DNA of 64,000 nucleotides from Beaufortia kweichowensis (GCA_019155185.1 CM032809.1:12512295-12576294), one strand, 5' to 3'. Counted from the stretch's first letter, positions 13,605 through 27,100 are shown. Notes: generated by a model not told the origin, from the letters alone. Translations and numbers: made by a program.

Positions 13605-14072
13605 CGTGGCTTTTTTGTGCGTTTTTAATAGTTGCTCCATTACCCTGCTTAAATATAATTAAACTCTGCTCTGGTGAGTCATGTATAACTCTGTTATCAT
13701 ACTTCTGCTTACTGGAAACCAAAGGCTCCCGCGCTCTTGCGTCTTTGGTTGCGCAAATCTAATAGTATGTGTCTGCAGACAAGTTGTCCAAATCACACAG
13801 AACCACGCGAGATGTCAAAACAAGATTTGTTTGAAGGGGCGTAGCGTGTAACGGGGTCGTAACTTAAAGTGAATCACACACATGACCATTGACTTATGTT
13901 TGTGTGATGAAAAGTGTTTACTTTTGAGAGCGGAGCTTACCATGCTTATTAACTTACCATGTATTGTGTATATTAAAGCACTGTAGGGTTTAATTTAATG
14001 ATTCAGTGATGAAACATCTTTTAAATATATTAATTCTGTACGTATATATGTATATGAATATGTATACGTGTA

Positions 14073-15615
14073 GAAACCCGATTCCAAAAAAGTTGGGACA
14101 CTGTACAAATCGTGAATAAAACCAGAATGCAATAATGTGGAAGTTTCAAATTTCAATATTTTATTCAGAATACAACATAGATGACATATCAAATGTTTAA
14201 ACAGAGAAAATGTATCATTTTAAGGGAAAAAATAAGTTGATTTATAAATTTCATGGCATCAACATAGTTGATGACAAGTTGGGACATGGCCATGTTTACC
14301 ACTGGCCCCTCTTCTTTTTATAACAGTCTGCAAACGTCTGGGGACTGAGGAGAGAAATTGCTCAAGTTTAAGAATAGGAATTTTGTCCCATTCTTGTCTA
14401 ATACAGGCTTCTAGTTGTTCAACTGTCTTAGGTCTTCTTTGTCGCATCTTCCACTTTATGAGGACTGCATGCTGGCAATTTCAGCACCTGGATCCTTCTT
14501 CTACGCAGCCATGATGTTGTAATTGATGCAGTATGTGGTCTGGCATTGTCATGTTGGAAAATGCAAAGTCTTCCCTGAAAGAGACGACATCTGGATCTAT
14601 ATGTTGTTCTAGAACTTTGATATACCTTTCAGCATTGATGGTGCCTTTCCAGATGTGTAAGCTGCCCATGCCACATGCACTCATGCAACCCCATACCATC
14701 AGAGATGCAGGCTTATGAACTGAGCGCTGATAACAACTTGGGTTGTCCTTGTCCTCTTTAGTCCAGATGACATGGTGTCCCAGTTTTCCAAACAAACTTC
14801 AAATTTTGATTCGTCTGACCATAGAACAGTTTTCCACTTTGCCACAGTCCATTTTAAATGAGCCTTGGCCCAGAGAAAACGCCTGTGCTTCTGGATCATG
14901 TTTAGATATGGCTTCTTTTTTGACCTATAGAGTTTTAGCCGGCAATGGCAAATGGCACGGTGGATTGTGTTCACCGACAATGTTTTCAGGAAGTATTCCT
15001 GAGCCCATGTTGTGATTTCCATTACAGTAGCATTCCTGTATGTGATGCAGTGCCGTCTAAGGGCCCGAAGATCACGGGCATCCAGTATGGTTTTCCGGCC
15101 TTGACCCTTACGCACAGAGATTGTTCCAGATTCTCTGAATCTTTGGATGATTTTATGCACTGTAGATGATGATAACTTCAAACTCTTTGCAATTTTTCTC
15201 TGAGAAACTCCTTTCTGATATTGCTCCACTATTTTTTTGCCGCAGCATTGGGGGAATTGGTGATCCTATGCCCATCTTGGCTTCTGAGAGACACTGCCAC
15301 TCTGAGAGGCTCTTTTTATACCCAATCATGTTGCCAATTGACCTAATAAGTTGCAAATTGGTCCTCCAGCTGTTCCTTATATGTACATTTAACTTTTCCG
15401 GCCTCTTATTTCTACCTGTTCCAATTTTTTCCAAAATGAAATCCAAAATGAGCCAATATTTGCCATGACATTTCAAAATGTCTCACTTTCAACATTTGAT
15501 ATGTTATCTATATTGTATTGTGAATAAAATATAAGTTTATGAGATTTGTAAATTATTGCATTCCTTTTTTATTCACAATTTGTACAGTGTCCCAACTTTT
15601 TTGGAATCGAGTTTG
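14073..15615 (-). mobile_element. Tc1-like DNA transposon, decayed
   Basis: About 1.54 kb, flanked by TA (14071-14072 and 15616-15617). Ends are inverted copies beginning gaaacccgattccaaaaaag on the left and, read from the right end, caaactcgattccaaaaaag. It encodes a broken transposase on the minus strand. Size, TA target and HTH-DDE coding order fit Tc1/mariner. It sits between two inverted copies of a short palindromic sequence. Confidence 0.88.
14259..15229 (-). pseudogene. Tc1-like transposase, broken by frameshifts
   Basis: Three open pieces on the minus strand follow the order of a Tc1 transposase. The first (15229-14699) has the paired-like HTH region (VSQRKIAKSLKLSSSTVHKI), the DNA-binding linker and the first catalytic Asp in WSDESKFEV. 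The second (14795-14481) has SLMVWGCMSACGMG and a damaged second-Asp region. The third (14447-14259) holds the C-terminus (QEWDKIP). At least two frameshifts separate them, so it should be inactive. Confidence 0.85.
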
Positions 15616-15978
15616 TATATGTATATATACAGAATAAATAAATTTAAAAGATGTTGTGTCACTGAATCATAATATATATATATATATATATATAATGATT
15701 CAGTGTCGCAACATCTTTTAAATATATCAACATCTTATATATAATACAATAAAATATAATGTAATATAATATATTTTTTCTAAAGATATATTCTATTTAA
15801 AAGTTCTACATATGAGATACTTTAACAAATGTCTGCATTCAGGAAACACACATAATACATGTATTTATTTATTGTTTATTTATCTATACAATTTATTTAT
15901 TTTTCACACATTCACTCCCAGAGTCATTCACATTCTCATTCATTCACATACTGAAAGTTTGGAACATGGCATTAACTT

Positions 15979-17035
15979 TTAGGCCTTTTTGTCTACACAG
16001 TTTAACAAAAATGTTTCCATATCATCTTGCCACTGGAAGATAAACATGAAGTCATCTTTGACCTCTAAACATTGACCCCCCCAGGACCTTCCTAAGAGCA
16101 TTGTGCTGTTGAGCACCATTCATCCCCAAAAAGGCAGGCTCTGTCACCTCCCCACGGAAAAGGTCTCTGCTACCCTGCACCCAGTACCATGCTGTATGTA
16201 GGTCTCTCATGATGGTTGGCTGCTGCACATGGTAAACTATAGATGAAAGTTATATATAAAAATATAAATCAAATCTCGATACATGCCTGCAAAATGCCAA
16301 TTACCTCCAGAGGAGACTCTACTCCACATGACTTCTTGAAGTCGCATGGGTTTGACAGGACAAGTTCCTTTATATCAAGGGAGTGAGATGCATATTAAAT
16401 AATAGCTTTGTACATTTTACATTGTGCATTTAGACTAAGTTTTGGGGCATGTACAAATTTGGCCAAAATTCTTACCATGGTGACCTCAGATTTCCTCTTT
16501 CTTGAAATGTAGAAAATTGGGTCGAGACTTCCCCTGGTCATCTGTATGCCCTGCTGGGTAAAGTGGGCAAACCTCCGACCATGGCTGTAGTAAATTTAAA
16601 CAATTCAAGATTTACCTTGCTGTCCAGATTATTTCTAATAATATCTTCAATTTCTCTTAATTTTTTTTACAGACACTGATACCCTTCAATTTCAAGATTC
16701 TCCACCAACACCTCCTTAGACAAGGCATATCATGCTGAAGAAGACACCAGAGAACAGTACATTTTAAGTTGCATGTTAAGTTAATTTGGAGGCCCAACTC
16801 ACTGTTTCCAGTCTAAAAGGGCTTAACAGGTCCACTAATTTATTTCAAGCAAAACAAGACAACAACCGCTGACTTAAACCCTCATAGCAGCCAGAAAAAA
16901 AACAAATGTAAAAAGGCAAGAAAGGACCACAGAAGGGACCCATATTGCACATATTGTAATTATATCTATGAGCATTTAATTTATACTTACAACTGTGAAA
17001 TCAAATGGAGCCTCCATGACAACATACCAGGAGTA
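15979..17035 (-). pseudogene. Multi-exon gene fragment, unrecognised, decaying
   Basis: Five exon-like blocks on the minus strand have consistent splice phase. They are 17035-16991 (45 nt, YSWYVVMEAPFDFTV), a block ending at 16671 (EVLVENLEIEGYQC), 16584-16476 (109 nt, HGRRFAHFTQQGIQMTRG... RKRKSEVTM), 16367-16305 (63 nt, ELVLSNPCDFKKSC) and 16222-15979 (QPTIMRDLHTAWYWVQG... ending FIFQWQDDMETFLLNCVDKK and stop). The last block has a one-base frameshift, most simply an extra base in a run of seven G (CCCCCCC on the plus strand near 16076-16082). The second block has no clean acceptor. No initiator exon is visible; a Tc1 element lies beyond the 5' side. I cannot name the family. Confidence 0.55.
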
Positions 17036-17250
17036 CTGCAAATATAACAAAGTTTGTACAATAACTTTTTGTGTGCATGTGAAGTCAACAAGCTAAATAA
17101 AAAAAATAGAGAATCCTCTATTATAACAGTATGACTCCCATTACATTAACAAAAACTATTTTAGGTGGAACTGAAGAGAAGGGAAACAACCAAAGCTGTG
17201 TCACAGAGCACTGACACTGTGCTGCCATCATTTCGGCCTTATTCTATATA

Positions 17251-18788
17251 CAGGTGCTGGTCATATAATTAGAATATCATCAAAAATTTCGAATTCCATT
17301 CAAAAAGTGAAACTTGTATAATGTATACATTCATTCCATACAGACTGAAATTTCAAGTGTTTATTTATTTTTATTTTGATGATTATAACTGACAACTAAT
17401 GAAAACCCCAAATTCAGTATCTCAGAAAATTAGAATATTGTGAAAAGGTTCAATATTGAAGACTCATGATGCCACACTGTAATCAGCTAATTAACTGAAA
17501 ACACCTGCAAAGGCCTTTAAATGGTCTCTCAGTCTAGTTCTGTAGGCTACATAATCATAGGGAAGACTGCTGAGTTGACAGTTGTCCAAAAGACGACCAT
17601 TGACACCTTGCACAAGGAGGCCAAGACACAAAAGGTCATTGCAAAAGAGGCTGGCTGTTCACAGAGCTCTGTGTCCAAGCACATTAATAGAGGAAGGAAA
17701 ATATGTGGTAGAAAAAAGTGTACAAGCAACAGGGATAACCGCACCCTGGAGAGGGATTGTGAAACAAAACCCATTCAAAAATGTGGGGGAGATTCACAAA
17801 CAGTGGACTGCAGCTGGAGTCAGTGCTTCAAGAACCACTACGCACAGACGTATGCAAGACATGGGTTTTAGCTGTCGCATTCCTTGTGTCAAGCCACTCT
17901 TGAACAACGGACAGCGTCAGAAGCCTGGGCTACAGACAAAAAGGACTGGACTGCTGCTGAGTGGTCCAAAGTTATGTTCTCTGATGAAAGTAAATTTTGC
18001 ATTTCCTTTGGAAATCAGGATCCCAGAGTCTGGAGGAAGAGAGGAGAGGCACATAATCCACGTTGCTTGAGGTCCAGTGTAAAGTTTCCACAGTCAGTGA
18101 TGGTTTGGGGTGCCATGTCATCTGCTGGTGTTGGTCCACTGTGTTTTCTGAGGTCCAAGGTCAACGCAGTCGTATACCGGGAAGTTTTAGAGCACTTCAT
18201 GCTTCCTGCTGCTGACCAACTTTATGGAGATGCAGATTTCATTTTCCAACAGGACTTGGCACCTGCACACGGTGCCAAAGCTACCAGTACCTGGTTTAAG
18301 GACCATGGTATCCCTGTTCTTAATTGGCCAGCAAACTCGCCTGACCTTAACCTCTTCACAATAGTTGAAGATGCGATATGCCAGACCCAACAATGCAGAG
18401 GAGCTGAAGGCCACTATCAGAGCAACCTGGGCTCTCATAACACCTGAGCAGTGCCACAGACTGATTGACTCCATGCCACGCCGCATTGCTGCAGTAATTC
18501 AGGCAAAAGGAAACCCAACTAAGTATTGAGTGCTGTACATGCTCATACTTTTCATGTTCATACTTTTCAGTTGGCCAAGATTTCTAAAAATCCTTTCTTT
18601 GTATTGGTCTTAAGTAATATTCTAATTTTCTGAGATACTGAATTTGGGGTTTTCATTAGTTATCAGTTATAATCATCAAAATTAAAAGAATTAAACACTT
18701 GAAATATATCAGTCTGTGTGGAATGAATGTATACAAGTTTCACTTTTTGAATGGAATTAGTGAAATAAATCAACTTTTTGATGATATA
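17251..18788 (+). mobile_element. Tc1-like DNA transposon, right end incomplete
   Basis: The left end is caggtgctggtcatataatt after TA. Long inverted repeats (more than 100 bp, e.g. aaaagtgaaacttgtata and the stretch around caaattcagtatctcagaaa) recur inverted at about 18615-18785. About the last 25 bp of the right TIR are missing: the match stops at ttgatgata. It encodes a broken transposase on the plus strand and is a different Tc1 subfamily from the other two copies in the window. Confidence 0.85.
17521..18527 (+). pseudogene. Tc1-like transposase, broken by frameshifts
   Basis: Plus-strand pieces in three frames. 17521-17871 has the N-terminal HTH (QKVIAKEAGCSQSSVSKHIN). 17582-18070 has the middle DNA-binding part (RRMQDMGFSCRIPCVKPLL). 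17884-18447 has the catalytic core with MFSDESKFCI, SVMVWGAMSSAGVGP, FQQDLAPAHGAK and WPANSPDLN. The third catalytic acidic residue region after SPDLN is altered and the frame is lost near the C-terminus. Inactive as it stands. Confidence 0.85.
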
Positions 18789-18812
18789 TACACACTCAGG
18801 AATGCTGATCTA

Positions 18813-18878
18813 CAGGGTCATAGAGAAATGTGACTCTGCTGATCTGTATATATATGGTCACATTTCTCTATGACCCTG
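18813..18878. repeat. Perfect 22-bp inverted repeat (hairpin)
   Basis: Arms 18813-18834 (cagggtcatagagaaatgtg...) and 18857-18878 are exact reverse complements separated by 22 nt. It lies next to the truncated right end of the Tc1 element and outside any gene. It could be the core of a small palindromic repeat. Confidence 0.8.
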
Positions 18879-20092
18879 CTACACAGGCAGTAAGTATTAA
18901 CAATTAGAGCAAAGAAACATTGGTCATTAAAGGCATATGCATTACAAAACATAACTTAAGTTTAATTTCCATAAATAAAGCATTTGCGAAACAAAAAAAC
19001 AGAAATAAATACATTTAATAGAATGAATCAAATAATTCAATAGAAAAATGTACATGCTGTATATGTTTCAGCATTAGGCATGGACAAATGGCTCTATAGC
19101 GCCACCTAGAAAAGTTCAGAAAGGCAGCTTACACATTGTGTTTTACGTACATGCATGAAATTCGCTGGGCAAGACAAACAAAAAAGTCCTAGGGTACAGC
19201 TATTTAGAATTTTCGTCACAATTTTTGTCATTTCCAGGTGTCGTACTTTAACAAACCCAACAAGACGTTGTTGTAACTAAGGCAAACAACATCACAGGTT
19301 TGATAAAGGTCATGGTCTGAAAACGTATAAATTATCTCAGAGAAACATAATAAAATAGGCCATAAAATGACAAATGTGCTAGAAACATCCCATCTGCCCC
19401 AAACTTCACATTTTTTATTTTTTTTGCTTTGAATACATCAAATGGAACACATTCATTACAGTCATAGTGATCTTTCTGGCAACAGGAATTGTTGTGTGTA
19501 TAAATTACATGTTCCCCACGTATTTACCAGCAGAAATACATATTGCTCAACGTGCACTGGTTTCATTAAGGCACTGGGTGGCGGTGCCACGGGTGCAAGG
19601 GCCATTTCATCGCTGCTTGCAGCTTTAATTTAAAAATATTACTTTAAAATATCAATACACTTAAATACATTTATAAATTATATCTATATATACACAGAAG
19701 TCTCATAAATTAAATGAATCCAAGTAAAACTTTGTTTTACTATAAAAAAAATAATGTTATATTAGTTGTAACATTGCATTATCAGGTTCTGTGCTCACCG
19801 ATTACCAATTTGAGAGTTGTCGTAAAAGTCACACTGCAGACTCGCTGCATAATTGCTCAAAACTGTAAACACTGACAACTTTATCAGAGAAAGAAAAATT
19901 GATCACTATGGTCACTAAATGGCTTTTGGCAAAGAATTTAAAAAATGTCTTGACAGAAATATTGTGTCCAAAAACACACAGTGCCCTTGTTTTCCTAACC
20001 CTAACATCTACAGTAAAACAAATTCTGGCAGCACGAGGACTGGAGATAAAAACCTCACTTACTGTCACATTCGTAAAAAACAAACCGTGAGG

Positions 20093-20463
20093 TAGGGGTG
20101 TGCAAGAAATATTGTGTGCGATATTATTGATATTGTTGTTTTAACGATATATCCAAGTAGTTGCTTGCTTTCAAATACTGCATGTGCACATTTTAAACAT
20201 GATGTAGCAGCACCTTGGATTGCGTTGCATGTTAATTACCGTTTAAAAAGCATTTTAGCCGGATATCGTGCTCGATCTCTAATAAATGTTATCAACGTTT
20301 AAGCCAGAGATTGCATTATCTATACGGTGTTGTCGCAGGTGGAGCTCGCGTACACTTTTACAATCACATTTTTAAAGGGATGCAAAATATTGTCAGATTA
20401 TCGTTGTCGACAAAATCCCCCAAAATATTTAGATAACATTTTTGCCAATATCACACACCCCTA
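20093..20463. mobile_element. Non-autonomous hAT element (right copy)
   Basis: Counterpart of 9583-9953 with the same ends and the same flanking octamers (ccgtgagg at 20085-20092 and ccttgagg at 20464-20471). It was inherited through the segmental duplication rather than inserted independently. Confidence 0.75.
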
Positions 20464-21191
20464 CCTTGAGGCAGGTGTTTTATCTACAGTACATTTAAGG
20501 TATACTTTTAGTAGTATCCATGTTCCCTGAGAATTAAACCTATAACATTGTTTAACTATAAGTGCCAATAGTTGTCAGTTTATCTATACAGGAATTATAC
20601 AGAGGACATAAAGACATAATCCTATTTTCTTTGGAAGACAGAAGCTCACATCCTGCGAATTACATGAGCTCCACTGTCTTTAAAAAACACTGGTCAATGT
20701 CACATTGCATAGTCAGCTTTGTTTAGTCACTCATTGTCTTGCGCCGCTTCCATGCATATCATTAGAAATCATGATCTCTGGAAAAAAAAAAAACACTCCA
20801 CATCCAGCGTTGCATGTGTGTAACTCTCCTCCGTTTTAGACATACATCCACAGGTAGACTAACAAAGCAGCAATGTCATCATCGTGGCAAGACAGTGAAG
20901 GTCACATGATCCAAGTAGGAAGTCCAAACATGAAGAGACCGTCTCCAGCCTATAAACATTGAGCATGAACAAGAAAAGAAGGTCAGCGTTGTCAAGACAA
21001 AACAGTTCATTTAAAGTTTAGCTGTTGTAGGACTGGTCTACAATCTTCTATTTTTAAAAAGAATTTAAAGCAAACATATAAAGGATTAGATTTTTTGTCA
21101 TCATTTGTCCATTTGTCTGTTATATTGTTTATAAGTAAAATTTGTTTAGAGAATGGCCTGCTAGCTAACTTTTAGTTTGTCTCACCTTGAA

Positions 21192-24100
21192 CTAAACATC
21201 ATCATCTCCATCTCCAAACCATGGACGGACAGAGCTCTGTGTTGTTTCTTCAACTGAAAGCTTCATTCCTGGTAAAACATTGCAAATTAAATAAAATTAT
21301 TTTAAATGAAAAAATTATTATTAAAATTATTTTAGGCCACATTTTTTATTGTGTTTATGAGGAATGCCATGTGAAAATGGCAACACTAATAACATTAACA
21401 AACACTGCACATTATCTGTACAAGTATTTTACTGTTTAATAATGGTTAAAAAAGTCAATGTTTATTAACTTAAAGTTCCCCCTGAAATGAAAATTATTTT
21501 ATCATTTACTTAATATCCACATTTCATTCTAAACCTGTATTATTTTTTTAAGTAAGGAGATATAAGAAGATATTTTAAAGAATGTTTATAATCAAACAAC
21601 ATTGACCCCCACTGAATGGATACAAAAACATTGAAACATTTCTTAAAATATCTTTTGTGTTCAACAGAAGATTCATATACAGGTTTTAAATGACATGAGG
21701 GTAAATAAATCAAAAAATTTTTTATTTTATTTTATATCTTTACTACAGGAATATTAAGTAATATCTAATGTGTCTAATTATATCTTCCCACCAGAGTCAT
21801 CAGGTCCATGGTTGAACAGGAATCTCCAAATCCTCCGCAGAAGCCTCCACAGACGTTCACGTGTGCTATCTGCATAAGAATGAGTTTGTGGTTACTTTTA
21901 GTTGCTAAACATATCAAAAGATACATTAAACTAGCTTTTCATTTTTTCTTTTATTTAAGCAACACAAAACATCTGTACAAATTTCAAGTATTAAACATGT
22001 ATGACATGTTATGACATCGATTATTCGAATATTTATTCGGTGGGTTGGCATTCGATTTTCAATTTTGAGATTCGAATATTCTTTTTCTCATTCATGTTTT
22101 CATTCGCACTTATCAAATTCCCGGAAGAAGCAAACCTCGCGTTGTGTTTTTTTGCCGAAAGTGTTGTTTTTGAAGGTTGAAATGCCAACAAATATGGATT
22201 GCAGCAAAATTATTCGTAGTGTGTTTATTTCACTCAGAATAGTGATGTATAAAAATCATTGAGGCGAGTGTGTCCTTAACACTGTTGTACTGGAACAGGT
22301 GTAAATAAAGCTTTGTGACTTAGTTCATACGGACACTTTTGCGTATGTTTTGTGTATGTTTGTTCGTTGACTTACATAATATGTATGAGTGTGAATGTAA
22401 CGTTTACTGTTTAGCATGGAAAATTCCAGACTTAAACAATAAATAATTAAACATTTGGATTGTAAGAATGCACAGGGAATCTTCAGACACAGAAACAGTG
22501 GCTGGTAAGGTACTCTTATCATCAATATCTGATAACTCCCTATTAACTCAATAGAATATTTGGGAATCCCAACATGGCGGTGCGGTGGCTTCAATGTTAT
22601 GACGTCATGCGCTATCCAGTCATTTATATAGATCAGTGGATCAGCCCCCTCCCTCTGAAGCTTCAAATGTTAGGTGTGGATTACTGCCAAAGCTTCAAAG
22701 CTCAAAAAATTGTATTCGGACAAGCCATAGGATGCACACAGTACAAAACAAGAGGAACACAATTATATATACAGTGGTATGCCAAAGTTTGGGCACCGCT
22801 GTAAATTTTCATGATTTTCCTTTATAAATCATTGGTTGTCTGGATAAGAAATTTCAGTTAAATATATCATATAGGAGACAAACACAGTGATATTTGAGAA
22901 GTGAAATAAAGTTTATATGATTTATGGAAAGTGTGCAAGAATTATTTAAACAAAATTAGGCATGTGCATAAATTTAGGCACCACAAAAGAAAAATTAACT
23001 CAATATTTTGTGCATCCTCCTTTTGCAGAAATAACAGCCTCTAAACGCTTTCTATAGCTTCCAATTAGAGTCTGGATTCTGGCAGAAGGTATTTTGGACC
23101 ATTCTTCTTTACAAAACATCTCCAGTTCAGTCAGGTTTGATGGTTTCCGAGCATGGACAGCCCGCTTTAAATCACACCACAAATTCTCAATAATATTCAG
23201 GTCTGGGGACTGAGATGGCCATTCCAGAACGTTGTCCTCTGCATGAATGCCTTAGTAGATTTTGAGCAGTGTTTAGGGTCGTTGTCTTGTTGAAAGATCC
23301 AGCCCCGGCGCAACTTCAACTTTGTCACTGATTCCTGGACATTGTTCTCCAGAATCTGCTGATATTGAGTGGAATCCATGCGACCCTCAACTTTAACAAG
23401 ATTCCCAGTCCCTGCACTGGCCACACAGCCCCACAGCATGATGGAACCGCCACCAAATTTTACTGTAGGTAGCAAGTGTTTTTCTTGGAATGCTGTGTTG
23501 TTTTTCCGCCATGCATAACGCCCCTTGTTTTGCCCAAATAACTCTATTTTAGTTTCATCAGTCCACAGCACCTTATTCCAAAATGAAGTAATGCGGAAGG
23601 TGGCTCGTCCAAATGTGCTTTAGCATACCTCAAGCGACACCGTTTGTGGCGTGTGCAGAGAAAAGGCTTTTTCCGCATTACTCGTCCATACAGCATCTCC
23701 TTGTGTAAAGTGCGCTGAATAGTTGAACGATGCACAGTGACACCATCTGCAGCAAGATGATGTTGTAGGTCTTTGGAGCTGGTCTGTGGGTTGACTGTGA
23801 CTGTTCTCACCATCCTGCGCCTCTGCTTATCTGAGATTTTTCTTGGTCTGCCACTTCGGGCCTTAACTAGAACTGTGCCTCTGGTCTTCCAATTCCTCAC
23901 AATGTTCCTCACAGTTGAAACTGAGAGCTTAAATCTCTGAGACAGCTTTCTGTATCCTTCCCCTAAACCATGATGTTCAACAATCATTGTTTTCAGGTCA
24001 TCTGAGAGTTGTTTTGAGGCTCCCATGTTGCCACTCTTTAGAGAAGATGCAAAGAGGAGAAACACTTACAATTGGCCTCCTTTAAATACTTTCTCATGAT

Positions 24101-27100
24101 TGGATTCACCTGTGTATGGAGGTCAAGGGTCACTGAGGTTACCAAACCAATTTTGAGTTCTAATAATCAGTGCTTAAGGTATTGAAATCAATAAAATGAC
24201 AAGGGTGCCTAAATTTATGCACATGCCTAATTTTGTTTAAATAATTCTTGCACACTTTCCATAAATTATATAAACTTTATTTCACTTCTCAAATATCACT
24301 GTGTTTGTCTCCTATATGATATATTTAACTGAAATTTCTTATCCAGACAACCAATGATTTATAAAGGAAAATCATGAAAATTTACAGCGGTGCCCAAACT
24401 TTGGCATACCACTGTATATATATATATATATTTTTTCTCTTTTTTTTCCTAGGGTTTCTAGGGAGATAAGAATATACAAATCATTACGATGATTTAAACA
24501 AATATCAATAAATGCTTAGTAAATCTAGAAAGTTTTTTTTAGAAAGCTCTGTTATTCTGAGAATTTCTATTATATGTACAGCGTGTCACCAAGACGGTTC
24601 GTATTAGTAAACTTGCATGTATGAATGTGAATTGTGTTCAAAAGTTTACATAGATGAAAGAAAAGCATGATCTTCATCTTCTTCAGGATTATCAGTAAAG
24701 TGAAAACTGTCTTTAATAGGGTTGGGTACCGTTCATATTTTTACCCATACCGGTTCCGATACCTTAAATTCGATACCGATACCCAACATTACCTTTTTCG
24801 GTACTTTACTCTGACTTAAGTGACTTTCAGTGGACATGATGAGCCCAAACCTCTCATTTTCAACATTTTGTTATTTATTTTGAAATGTTCAATAATACAC
24901 ACAATCCTTACAATAAATAAATCCCTACAACATCCAGGGCATATTGTAATCACACTTTTATGTAGGGGTGGGAGAAAAAAAATCGATGCATCGATGCATC
25001 GGGATTCTTTCTCTAACGATTCTGAATCGATTCTCAAAGATTCAGGATCGATTCTATGTCAGAACTTGTTCATCCTGAATATAACTTTGTTAAAATAAAA
25101 GCAATAAAATTAAACTTCAAGATGGGAATACTGTCAAAGAGATTCTAACTATATACAAAAAGCATAAAAACTCTTTATTTATTTAAAATGCAAATTTATC
25201 ATATTTGCAAAAAATTATATGAAAAATCGTTTTGGAATCGGATCGTGAGTCCCAGAATCGGAATCGGATCGCGTAGTACCTAAAGATTCTCACCCCTACT
25301 TTTATGTGTGTCTAACATATAAATAAATAAAATGTATAAGTAAAACAAATGATCAATGAACACAAAGGTCATAAAAGCAACATAAAAGTAAACTATTTTA
25401 TGAAGAAAACAATACTAGCAGTTCTTTTTTTTAGAAAAATCAGCATGTCTTTCTCAGGTAAAAGCCGTGCCCGCTCCACGCTCACGGGGGTTCAACGTTG
25501 GCACAGGCTGCGGGTGCGTTAGCCGCAGTAGCTACTGTCGCTACATACATTGCATCGAGTACAATACATTGCACTCCTCCGCTTTTAAATACACGTTGTG
25601 TTTAACTAAGGCTTCCTCAGGTTGGATGTATTACCACTGCGTTGTCCGCATCAACCTTTGTGAAATGTAAGCACACGTTAGAGCGCTTTCTGTTAGCCAT
25701 TGCCCTGTGTGTGTGTTTGAGCAAGTTGCAAAAGGTTGTCACACTTCAATGGTCTCTCACTTTCGCTACGTACCAGACTCACGCGGCGCGCAGACGTGTT
25801 CTCTCAGGTACCGATATTGAGCACCGATTGATTTTATGTGAATCGAGACTCGGTAGTACGGTCTCGGTAGTACCGACGCAATTCGGTCGGTGCCTATAAA
25901 AGTACCGAATTCGGTACCCATACCTAGTCTTTAACACTGAATCCATTTCTGTACCTTACATTACAATGTTTCATGCTTATAACCAAACGTGACCAAACCA
26001 TGATTTTATTACAATAGTCCTGTAATCAAGTTAATACAGTATACAATTTTGCCTCACTACAGTAAGCATTTAGTAACCATTCCGCCATAAAAACATAGTT
26101 ACTGCACTTTTACTATAATAAAACCACGGTTAATTTACCCTAAAGCATCGCCATTAGGTCGACATAACAGGTGCCTGAAAAAGTTTGATCACTTACATAC
26201 AAACTATTTCAATTTATTTGACGTTCTGTCGGATGAAATCGCATCAACTGTGGTTGGTAAACAACTTTGTAAAACAACTTTGTAAAACATCGCTTCCTTT
26301 GCACCGGTGATGGTGAGAAATGGCATCACGCTCACTGACATGTTTGTCAACAGATGAGGAATTTAACAACACTGATCGAGTTTAAGTAACTCACCTCTCT
26401 GATAAGTTTCCATATCTGCCTCGAGTTCTAGCCTCACAACCTGGTAAACTATTAACTTTATAAGCATAACAGAACATGCAGCAGGAAACAGAACATGCAG
26501 CAGAAACGCAACCCGGCTACTTCGAAAGCGGCAAAGAATCCCGCTAGTCGCTCTCGCGGACGCGCCGCCCACGGGTCTGCTGCGTATGCGCGCGCGCCAC
26601 CCTGAGTCCAGTTTAGAAAAAGGGCATGGCTGTACATACCATGTTTGACGTAACACAATGTTTTTTTTATTTTAGTAGAAGTGCAGTAACTATTTTGTTT
26701 CTAACTAGAGACTTTAAATGCCACTTTTCACCTCTGCATCTGTTTAAAAAATATAATATAAGTAATATAATATAATATAATATAATATAATATAAGGACG
26801 GTATTGAGAAAGGTTGTGTGCTTGAGCTGTCTATAGTTAAGCATATAAACCAGTCAGATGTTTTATATTCATTATGCAAACATATTAGAAAACATGTATG
26901 CGCTTTGTATATCCGGCGAATTGGACTTTTGTTAGCATGACGTGAGCTAGCACCACGTGCGCCAGTGAACACACTTCTAAAGTTTACATAAATTTAGTTT
27001 ACTTTAATGATCCAATATGCCTTTTACAATGCTGCTTACATCTATTACGAGTATCCGATTGCGGTTTTACATTTGTTATGTTGTGTATTTACAAAACCAC

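Larger units (their letters stand above)
8356..13755 (+). repeat. Segmental duplication, left copy (about 5.4 kb)
   Basis: Near-identical to 19005-27369 in the same orientation. Similarity begins at ataaatacatttaatagaat and ends at tctttggttgcgca. It holds a frameshifted copy of the four-exon small gene (minus strand), a hAT MITE and a GC-rich stretch near 12950-13020. It lacks the Tc1 and hAT insertions found in the right copy and therefore gives their empty sites (near 12240 and at 12463-12470). Confidence 0.9.
13997..15735. repeat. Palindromic A/T-rich repeat interrupted by a Tc1 element
   Basis: The left arm (about 13997-14057) reads atgattcagtgatgaaac followed by atcttttaaatatatta. The same sequence returns inverted at about 15630-15670, just outside the Tc1 element. 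A third copy lies at about 15693-15735 across a (TA)n spacer. The Tc1 therefore appears to have landed within one hairpin-forming unit. Confidence 0.6.
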
